DNA of 10,374 nucleotides from SXXK01 sp046074645. GTDB taxonomy: Bacteria; Planctomycetota; Planctomycetia; Planctomycetales; Planctomycetaceae. Of the stretch, positions 1 to 5,057 are shown in pieces. The notes beneath the pieces were generated by a model, which saw nothing but the letters and a program-made list of their open reading frames with translations, ran no database searches and had not been told where the DNA came from. How positions within the stretch are numbered: the first letter of the stretch is position 1; the number at the start of each line of letters is the position of its first letter. The stretch lies in NCBI GenBank assembly GCA_046074645.1, contig JBJTOP010000414.1, positions 1 to 10,374 on the forward strand, read 5' to 3'. Made by a program: the position numbers and the translations under genes.

Positions 1-121
1 TGGAGTATTTCTCGTGCTTGTTGGGATGCGGGACCAGTTTGTCAGAACCGTTGTATTTTCCATTTTTGATGGTTTCATTTTTCTCGCCTATATCTTTTTG
101 GAAGTTGCTAAACCAATCCAA
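1..121 (-). CDS. Possible 5' or internal part of a leftward gene, running off the window
   Basis: Read on the minus strand from a TTG at 121, this frame stays open for 40 codons to the window edge. Its last part reads as plausible coding sequence, with mostly C or G in third positions over NGSDKLVPHPNKHEKYS, while the local DNA is otherwise AT-rich. No ATG lies in this frame and no SD precedes the TTG, so the true start is unknown. The frame also stays open upward into the repeat at 152-247, so the gene may have lost its 5' end there. A competing minus frame has an ATG at 78 behind a weak GGCGAG and is also open to the edge. I do not recognise the protein. Confidence is low because only about 40 codons are visible. 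Confidence 0.28.
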   Translation of the reverse strand, partial: MDWFSNFQKDIGEKNETIKNGKYNGSDKLVPHPNKHEKYS

Positions 122-151
122 TTTAGGGGTTAGCGATTCTGGAGCGGGTGT

Positions 152-247
152 GGCGAAGGCTTTGATGGGTCGTCTGCAGTGGCCGTTTGCCCGCAGGCTG
201 CCGCCATGCGGCTGGGATTGCGGTTGTAATAGCGGTTGGGCGGAAGC
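152..247. repeat. 96-bp direct repeat, copy 1 (element A)
   Basis: This block matches 584-679 at 92 of 96 positions, in the same orientation. Positions 166-229 (64 bases) are identical to the other copy. It contains a small hairpin, GCCGC-CAT-GCGGC, at 200-212. It carries no gene of its own. The high identity between copies 336 bp apart suggests recent duplication, dispersal or gene conversion. It may belong to a genome-wide dispersed family, which one window cannot show. Confidence 0.9.
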
Positions 248-261
248 CCCCGGCTGCGTTT

Positions 262-276
262 CGCACCGAAGGTGCG
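262..276. repeat. Short hairpin, 6-bp stem and 3-base loop
   Basis: CGCACC at 262-267 pairs perfectly with GGTGCG at 271-276 around a GAA loop. It has the same 6-3-6 design as three other hairpins in the island, although the sequence differs. It is seen once in the window. Confidence 0.65.
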
Positions 277-299
277 CGCGCTGGTGAGGGTGCGCCAAA

Positions 300-314
300 A
301 GGTGCATGGCACCT
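300..314. repeat. Palindromic element B, copy 1
   Basis: AGGTGC-ATG-GCACCT forms a perfect 6-bp stem with a 3-base loop. The same palindrome with the same right flank (GCAGCG) recurs at 561-575. Short palindromes of this type occur as dispersed REP-like elements in many bacteria and are often spread by RAYT (REP-associated tyrosine) transposases. That assignment is an inference here, as no RAYT gene is in the window. Confidence 0.8.
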
Positions 315-365
315 GCAGCGAAAACCCCAGACATTTTATTGGCATCCGCATCATTTGGTGTGACA

Positions 366-384
366 CCGGGGACAGTCCCCGCGG
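366..384. repeat. Palindromic element C, copy 1
   Basis: CCGGGGACAGTCCCCGCGG contains GGGGAC-A-GTCCCC, a near-perfect palindrome at 368-380, extendable by the C/G pair at 367 and 381. The identical 19-mer recurs at 479-497. It looks like a REP-type dispersed palindrome; the family assignment is inferred. Confidence 0.8.
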
Positions 385-420
385 ACACGGCGGCAGGTGT
401 GCAACCGCAGCGATTGGCCG

Positions 421-435
421 GACGGTAGAACCGTC
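421..435. repeat. Short hairpin near the centre of the island
   Basis: GACGGT at 421-426 pairs perfectly with ACCGTC at 430-435 around an AGA loop. It lies almost midway between the two C palindromes and between the two B palindromes. It occurs once in the window, and its function is unknown. Confidence 0.65.
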
Positions 436-478
436 ACAATCCGAAGAATCCACAGAAACCGCAACAGCTGGGCCGCTG

Positions 479-497
479 CCGGGGACAGTCCCCGCGG
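479..497. repeat. Palindromic element C, copy 2
   Basis: This 19-base block is identical to the one at 366-384, in the same orientation as judged by the GCGG on its right side. Flanking sequence differs, so only the palindrome and its short right flank are shared. Confidence 0.8.
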
Positions 498-560
498 TCG
501 CGGGCAACGGGGGAAAGGCGGTGGGCCGCTGGACGGCAAGCAGGGACCGTTACGGCCCAA

Positions 561-575
561 AGGTGCATGGCACCT
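561..575. repeat. Palindromic element B, copy 2
   Basis: AGGTGC-ATG-GCACCT is repeated here with the same right flank (GCAGCG) as at 300-314. It abuts the second 96-bp repeat, with 8 bases between them. Confidence 0.8.
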
Positions 576-583
576 GCAGCGCC

Positions 584-679
584 GGCGAAGGCTTTGTTGG
601 GTCGTCTGCAGTGGCCGTTTGCCCGCAGGCTGCCGCCATGCGGCTGGGATTGCGGTTGTAACAGCGGCTGGGTGGAAGC
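584..679. repeat. 96-bp direct repeat, copy 2 (element A)
   Basis: This is the second copy of the element at 152-247, differing at four positions, three of them in the last 19 bases. The internal hairpin GCCGC-CAT-GCGGC lies at 632-644 and is unchanged. It starts only 8 bases after the palindrome at 561-575, whereas copy 1 lies 52 bases before its corresponding palindrome. Confidence 0.9.
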
Positions 680-807
680 TCGATGGCCTGGAAGTTCCCT
701 GCAATCCCGTGAAAGTACGGATGAAAACCCGGGAGGGCACCTGCTTTTTCACTAAGATGAAGTGAACGCCAATGTCATTTGACTGCCGTGATGCTTCTCT
801 CGTTTAC

Positions 808-933
808 TCAGCCGGACGTCCAGCCGTAGGAATTGAGCGTCAGCACCCAGAAGACGATGCCAATGATGATGGCGCCGAGGGAGACGAACATGAGAGCATC
901 GTAAATGGTGGGATCAGAGCTTTGTTGTGACAT
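808..933 (-). CDS. 41-aa single-helix membrane protein
   Basis: This small protein starts MSQQSSDPTIYDALMF and consists almost entirely of one hydrophobic helix, about residues 14-35 (FVSLGAIIIGIVFWVL in its core), with a short polar N-terminus and a short LNSYGWTSG tail. The frame extends further upstream, but I place the start at the ATG at 933 because GAGG lies 5 bases before it and because the residues before it are an out-of-frame reading of the preceding gene. It overlaps the last 20 bases of the 283-aa coiled-coil gene, which suggests translational coupling and a shared role in the membrane. No enzymatic motif is present and I do not recognise a named family. It may be a small partner or anchor of the two coiled-coil proteins upstream. 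Confidence 0.72.
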   Translation of the reverse strand: MSQQSSDPTIYDALMFVSLGAIIIGIVFWVLTLNSYGWTSG

Positions 934-1765
934 TGTCGCCTCGTTCGATGGTTCCGTTGCGGGTTTCTTCGATGACGCGGCCAACGGCCATGTCCGGGTA
1001 GACGTCGGTGATCTCGATTTCGCATACGAAGCGACTGCCTCGGAAAACAATCAGCTTCATTTTCTGGCTGATGCCATCATCGCTGCCGACAGAGATTTCG
1101 ACAAGCTCAGCACTGCGTGAGGCGTTTTTCCGAGACTGCCGAACGACACCATCGACGCGGGTGATGGCCGCGGGAACTGGTCCGACGACGGTTTCGTTGG
1201 GATCAACGCGGTTCACTCGACAGAGATCACGGAGCCGTCCAATTTCCTTCAGCATCTGCTGTTCGCGTTCGGACGCCTCATCGATTTTTCCCTGCCGATC
1301 AAGGTTTTCATCTTCGAGGGCTCTGCGCTGGGCGATGCCACTATTCAGCTGGTCGCGGAGCGTATTGATTTCGCTGCGGGCAACGGTGGTCTCTGTGATG
1401 CGGGCCTGAGCTTCCTGCTGAGCGACGAGGAGGTCAGCGAGATGTTTGTCGCGTTCCTGTTCAGCGGCCGCCAGTCCGGCTCGGGCCTGACCGAGGTCAT
1501 TCGTCAGCTGATTGATCTGGGCTCTGGCGTTGCCAGCCTCGTCCTGCAGATCTTTCTTGTCTGCTTCCAGCTTGGTCTTTTCGTCTGCGCGGGCCGTCTG
1601 CTGGTCAGACAGATTCTTCTGCAGATCGGTCACCTGCCGGGCGGAGGCTTCGGCCTTATCGCGCCAGCCCTTCTGGAAGGTGTAGACCGCTCCTGCAAAG
1701 CACATGAAGCAGATGCTGAAGACCAGCTGCAGGACGATCAGGGTTTTTGCAACAACGTTATTCAT
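914..1765 (-). CDS. Membrane-anchored coiled-coil protein with C-terminal beta-rich domain
   Basis: The 283-aa product has one N-terminal membrane helix (about residues 8-30). It continues with a long charged coiled-coil region (about 32-185) rich in Gln, Glu, Ala, Arg and Asp. It ends in a compact, probably beta-rich domain (about 193-282) containing VEISVGSDDGISQ, FVCEIEITDVYPDMAVGRVI and IERGDNV. That last domain resembles the C-terminal domains of FlgT- or MreC-like envelope proteins in its pattern (a Gly/Asp turn, a strand, then a GD-V ending); this is my inference, not a firm match. The most likely topology is the helix in the cytoplasmic membrane with the rest outside it. The ATG at 1765 is preceded by GGAG with 7-base spacing. 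It lies 150 bp downstream of the 224-aa gene and overlaps the 41-aa gene. Exact function is unknown. Confidence 0.85.
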   Translation of the reverse strand: MNNVVAKTLIVLQLVFSICFMCFAGAVYTFQKGWRDKAEASARQVTDLQKNLSDQQTARADEKTKLEADKKDLQDEAGNARAQINQLTNDLGQARAGLAAAEQERDKHLADLLVAQQEAQARITETTVARSEINTLRDQLNSGIAQRRALEDENLDRQGKIDEASEREQQMLKEIGRLRDLCRVNRVDPNETVVGPVPAAITRVDGVVRQSRKNASRSAELVEISVGSDDGISQKMKLIVFRGSRFVCEIEITDVYPDMAVGRVIEETRNGTIERGDNVTTKL

Positions 1766-1915
1766 GGAGGTGCTCCGGGGCTGCCGGGAGTCTAAGAAAT
1801 CGCAGGGGGAATTTCGATTGGAACGCTGAGAATCGGTGAAGAGAACTTGTGAAAACGAGGCGTGTCGAGTGGAACAGTGTCGATGGTGCCGGATGCCCGA
1901 CTTTCGCCGGGGAAA

Positions 1916-2590
1916 TCAGGGTTTCCTGCCAAGCTGAGCGGTCCGGTCGGAGAGTTCCTGATTTTCAATTTCTGTGCGAAGCAGGCGATCCACCAGATCG
2001 CGGCGAATCGCGGTCAGCCGGTAGAGGTCGGTGCGGACTTCTTCAAGTTCGTGCTGCAGGCGAACGACGTCCGTGCGGCGCTGTGCAGTTTCCTCGCGAG
2101 TTTCACGTCCCTGAACAGAAAGCCCCTGGAGCTGATCTGACTTTGCTCGTAAACGAACAGCCAGATCTGCTGCCTCGGCGGTAAGTTCCTGAATCTTTGC
2201 GGTCATTGCCGCCAGATCCTGTTCCTGTTTGGCTCGAAAAGCATCTGCCTGAGCAGTCAGGGAGGCGGTCTCCGTTGTCATGGAGGTTGTACGGGTTGTC
2301 AGGGAGTTGCGGTAATCCTGGTGAGCCTTGATCAGCGCGTCGTAACCGTTGGGAAACGTACCGACCGTTCCGCGTTCGTCGGGGGCCTGGGGATTGGTGG
2401 AAAACCGTCGGGTGACGGTCCACTGTGGATTTTCTCCGGCGGACACATCGAAGGTGTAGTTGAGCATTGCCGGAGTGTTCATTTCGGAACGCAGATCCGG
2501 GGCAACCACCCACGTGGATAACGCTACCGCCATGATAGTTACGGCGGCAATTGATGTGAAGACAGCGAGCACTTTGAAGGCATTGAGCAT
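1916..2590 (-). CDS. Membrane-anchored coiled-coil protein, function unknown
   Basis: The 224-aa product has an N-terminal hydrophobic helix (about residues 5-30, AVFTSIAAVTIMAVALSTWVV in outline). A short polar region (about 31-85) follows, and then a long Ala/Glu/Gln/Arg/Thr-rich stretch (about 85-220) that should form a coiled coil. No catalytic motif is visible. It shares the build of the 283-aa protein downstream (helix then coiled coil), but lacks that protein's C-terminal beta domain. The start at 2590 is supported by an excellent SD, AAGGGA at 2602-2597, 6 bases before the ATG. Directly upstream of the SD is a 16-position inverted repeat that could act as an operator or a leader hairpin. 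It is probably the first gene of the three-gene unit running to 808. I do not recognise a named family. Confidence 0.83.
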   Translation of the reverse strand: MLNAFKVLAVFTSIAAVTIMAVALSTWVVAPDLRSEMNTPAMLNYTFDVSAGENPQWTVTRRFSTNPQAPDERGTVGTFPNGYDALIKAHQDYRNSLTTRTTSMTTETASLTAQADAFRAKQEQDLAAMTAKIQELTAEAADLAVRLRAKSDQLQGLSVQGRETREETAQRRTDVVRLQHELEEVRTDLYRLTAIRRDLVDRLLRTEIENQELSDRTAQLGRKP

Positions 2591-2603
2591 CTTGTGTCCC
2601 TTC

Positions 2604-2643
2604 CTTCCGGAGTTTCTGAATGTGATATCAGAAACTGCGGAAG
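2604..2643. promoter_or_regulatory. Long inverted repeat before the 224-aa gene
   Basis: CTTCCGGAGTTTCTGA (2604-2619) and TCAGAAACTGCGGAAG (2628-2643) are inverted copies matching at 15 of 16 positions, with one G/G clash and an 8-base spacer. The inner 9 bp are perfect. On the transcript of the minus-strand unit it would form a strong hairpin ending one base before the SD, which itself stays unpaired. No T-run follows on either strand, so it is not an intrinsic terminator. A dimeric regulator site or a leader hairpin affecting translation or mRNA stability are the likely roles; which one is unknown. Confidence 0.6.
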
Positions 2644-2897
2644 CCGTTCTGTCAAACAGATTGTCGCTGAACAGGTGGAAATCCAGGCAAACTGCACAAA
2701 CAGTGCGAGGCAGCCCGATTTTGCAGGCATTCTCCGCACACTGCGCAGAGCGACCGCGGCTGGTTTTGATATCGGACTCTGCGTGATGGAGTTCCGTTCA
2801 ACCGATACTTGGACTGTTGAAACGGCAGCAGACCGACGCAGTTCGTCGTTTCAGCCGTCACCGTCGGAATAACTGGTTGCCCGAAACATCCGCAGAA

Positions 2898-2913
2898 TCC
2901 GCAATCGCGGAGG
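2898..2913 (+). promoter_or_regulatory. glgX ribosome binding site in a small hairpin
   Basis: GGAGG at 2909-2913 lies 6 bases before the glgX ATG and fixes the start. TCCGC (2898-2902) can pair with GCGGA (2907-2911) around an AATC loop, covering half of the SD. With only 5 bp the effect, if any, would be mild. Confidence 0.5.
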
Positions 2914-2919
2914 CATTCG

Positions 2920-5055
2920 ATGACTACTCGCATCTGGCCCGGAAAACCTCATCCGCTCGGCGCCGTCTGGGACGGTGGGGGTGTCAACTTTGCGATTTTC
3001 TCCGAGCACGCGCGTCAGGTTGAACTGTGCCTGTTTGATTCGGCACAGGACCGCAGCGAGTCGGTGCGAATTCCCCTGGCGGAACAGACCGACGGAGTCT
3101 GGCACGGTTATCTTCCGGACGCACGTCCTGGTCAGCTCTATGGCTATCGGGTATCCGGAGTCTGGGACCCGCACGCCGGGCATCGTTTCAATCCCCACAA
3201 AATTCTGCTGGACCCCTGTGCCCGGGGAATTGGCCGCAATATCGGCTGGTCTGATGCAATGTTTGCCTATCGGTACGGGGAAGAGGATACGACCTTTGAT
3301 GATCGGGACAATGCCTGGTGTGCTCCACTGGGCGAAGTCATTCACACTCAGTTTGACTGGGGCGACGACCAGCCGCTGCGGACACCCTGGCATCAGACAC
3401 TCATCTACGAACTGCATGTGAAGGGGCAGACGCAGCTGCATCCGGGCGTGCCGGCACCGATTCGGGGAACGTACGCGGGACTTGCATCGCAGGCGTCGAT
3501 TGATCACCTGCTGAGGCTGGGAGTGACGGCCGTGGAATTGATGCCGGTTCACGCCCGAGTTGACGACAGGCAGCTGGTGACGCACGGCCTCTGCAATTTC
3601 TGGGGCTACAACACCCTGTCCTTTTTCGCTCCGGAGCCCCGCTATTCAACGGCCACTCGGGCTGCTGATGTAATCAATGAATTCCGCAGCATGGTGCGAC
3701 AGCTTCATCAGGCGGGAATCGAAGTGATTCTGGATGTGGTTTATAACCATACTGGGGAAGGCAGCGAAAAGGGGCCATCACTGTCCCTTCGCGGAGTCGA
3801 TAACGCATCGTACTACCGTCTGCTGCCGAACAATCGTCGCTTCTACGAGGACTTCACTGGTTGCGGCAACACGCTGAACATGCAGTGTCCGCGGGTGCTG
3901 CAGCTGATCATGGACAGCCTGAGATACTGGGTGCAGGAAATGCACGTTGATGGATTTCGGTTTGATCTCGCAAGTGCTTTGGCGCGCGAACTGCACGATG
4001 TGGATCGACTGAGTGCTTTTTTTGACATCATTCTTCAGGATCCTGTGCTGTCGCAGGTGAAGCTGATTGCCGAACCGTGGGACCTGGGCAGCGGCGGATA
4101 TCAGGTCGGCAATTTTCCGCACCTGTGGTCGGAGTGGAATGGACGATATCGCGACTCCATCAGGCGATTCTGGCGTGGAGATACGCGGCTGGTTTCAGAA
4201 GTGGCGACGCGACTGAGCGGCAGCAGTGACCTGTATCAGCACGGTGGCAAACGGCCATGGTCCAGCATTAATTTCATCACGGCTCACGACGGATTTACGC
4301 TGCATGACCTCGTCACATGGGAACACAAGCTCAACGAGGCCAATCTGGAAGGCAACCGCGACGGTGAAAGCCACAACAACAACTGGAACTGTGGCATTGA
4401 AGGCGAAACTGATGATCCGGAAATTCGCATCCTCCGTGCTCGTCAGCGACGGAACCTTCTGACAACACTGCTGGTGTCTCAGGGAGTCCCCATGCTTCGC
4501 AGCGGGGATGAACTGGGAAAGACGCAGCACGGCAACAACAACGCCTACTGTCAGGACAACGAGATTTCGTGGCTGCAGTGGGAGTTGGATGAGGAACAGC
4601 AGAGGTTTCTGGAATTCTGCCGTCGGCTGACGGCGCTCTGGAAGTCCCAGCCGGTGCTGCATCGACGACGATTCTTCCTTGGCCGCCGACCACTTGGTTC
4701 AACTGTGAAGGACATCGCCTGGCTGCATTCAGACGGCGAGGAGATCACGGATGAACTCTGGCAGTCTGATACGCTGCGGGTGCTGGGGATGCGACTGAAC
4801 GGCGAGACGCTGGATGACCTGGATGAAATGGGGAGGCCCATCACCGGCGACACGCTGCTGGTGCTGTTGAACCCCACGGCCGAACGAGTATCATTTCGGA
4901 TGCCGCGGCATCGCATGGATGATTGCTGGACCCCGTTGGTGGATACGTTCGAGAATCCGGAGCCGGGGGTGGAGTTGTGTGTCGGGGACGTATGGCTTTC
5001 AGCGTCGCGTTCCGTGACGGTATTTGTCCTGTCCCGCCGGCGGGTGGTGGAGTGA
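2920..5055 (+). CDS. glgX: Glycogen debranching enzyme, GlgX/TreX type (GH13_11)
   Basis: This 711-aa cytoplasmic enzyme hydrolyses alpha-1,6 branch points of glycogen or limit dextrin, releasing short maltooligosaccharides after phosphorylase action. The N-terminal beta domain (about 8-95, starting WPGKPHPLGAVWDGGGVNF) is the isoamylase-type carbohydrate-binding module. The GH13 barrel shows all four conserved regions: DVVYNH (272-277); VDGFRFD with nucleophile Asp349; LIAEPWD with acid/base Glu385; and TAHD with Asp457. The later CQDNEISWLQW stretch (544-554) and the KDIAWLHSDGEEITDELW segment are typical of GlgX. Length matches the family (about 650-720 aa), and the frame is intact. It stands alone, with no glgA, glgB, glgC or glgP beside it. 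Whether it acts as the GlgX debrancher or a broader TreX-like isoamylase cannot be decided from sequence. Its stop lies 2 bp from the stop of the ABC-F gene. Confidence 0.96.
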   Translation: MTTRIWPGKPHPLGAVWDGGGVNFAIFSEHARQVELCLFDSAQDRSESVRIPLAEQTDGVWHGYLPDARPGQLYGYRVSGVWDPHAGHRFNPHKILLDPCARGIGRNIGWSDAMFAYRYGEEDTTFDDRDNAWCAPLGEVIHTQFDWGDDQPLRTPWHQTLIYELHVKGQTQLHPGVPAPIRGTYAGLASQASIDHLLRLGVTAVELMPVHARVDDRQLVTHGLCNFWGYNTLSFFAPEPRYSTATRAADVINEFRSMVRQLHQAGIEVILDVVYNHTGEGSEKGPSLSLRGVDNASYYRLLPNNRRFYEDFTGCGNTLNMQCPRVLQLIMDSLRYWVQEMHVDGFRFDLASALARELHDVDRLSAFFDIILQDPVLSQVKLIAEPWDLGSGGYQVGNFPHLWSEWNGRYRDSIRRFWRGDTRLVSEVATRLSGSSDLYQHGGKRPWSSINFITAHDGFTLHDLVTWEHKLNEANLEGNRDGESHNNNWNCGIEGETDDPEIRILRARQRRNLLTTLLVSQGVPMLRSGDELGKTQHGNNNAYCQDNEISWLQWELDEEQQRFLEFCRRLTALWKSQPVLHRRRFFLGRRPLGSTVKDIAWLHSDGEEITDELWQSDTLRVLGMRLNGETLDDLDEMGRPITGDTLLVLLNPTAERVSFRMPRHRMDDCWTPLVDTFENPEPGVELCVGDVWLSASRSVTVFVLSRRRVVE

Positions 5056-5057
5056 AG

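Larger units (their letters stand above)
122..807. other. Gene-free repeat island
   Basis: I find no convincing gene between the left-edge frame and the stop of the small membrane protein at 808. Several frames stay open here, but they overlap on both strands and have no SD or recognisable domain. They are explained by GC-rich repeat sequence that lacks stops. The stretch holds two 96-bp direct repeats, two copies each of two short palindromes, two further hairpins, and a plain tail at 680-807. The tail has only one short stem (TTCACT 748-753 with AGTGAA 761-766) and no T-run in the right place for a terminator. Confidence 0.7.
2591..2919. other. Divergent intergenic region
   Basis: This 329-bp stretch separates the leftward membrane/coiled-coil unit from rightward glgX and must hold both promoters. 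I see no clear -35/-10 pair for either direction. It contains the long inverted repeat at 2604-2643, a weaker interrupted dyad (TGAAACG 2818-2824 with CGTTTCA 2847-2853, enclosing CGACG and CGTCG), and a 5-bp hairpin overlapping the glgX SD. A plus-strand GTG frame at 2594-2872 is open but lacks an SD. Confidence 0.6.

Noticed and set aside
441..454. Similarity of CCGAAGAATCCACA to CCGCAGAATCCGCA at 2890-2903
   Set aside because: There are 12 matches in 14 bases of low-complexity, CCGCA-rich sequence with no shared flanks, so it is not distinguishable from chance.
1..700. CRISPR array
   Set aside because: Repeats are two copies each, of different lengths and irregular spacing, with no regular spacer pattern and no cas genes in the window.
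236..765. Several open frames on both strands inside the repeat island (up to 141 aa)
   Set aside because: They run through the repeats and palindromes, overlap one another in most frames, have no SD or recognisable domain, and are explained by GC-rich sequence lacking stops.
748..766. Stem TTCACT-AAGATGA-AGTGAA as a terminator for the minus-strand cassette
   Set aside because: On the minus strand the stem is followed by A residues rather than T residues, and the T-run lies on the wrong side, so it cannot act as an intrinsic terminator for that unit.
1766..1915. Possible separate promoter or small gene between the two coiled-coil genes
   Set aside because: The 150-bp gap shows no clear -10/-35 pair, no SD-supported frame and no strong hairpin, so I treat the three genes as one unit, with a transcript processing or promoter role left open.
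2594..2872. 92-aa plus-strand frame starting at a GTG in the divergent region
   Set aside because: Codon use is not implausible, but there is no SD, the first codons lie across the long inverted repeat, and no domain is recognisable. It is the best remaining candidate for a missed gene between 2591 and 2919.
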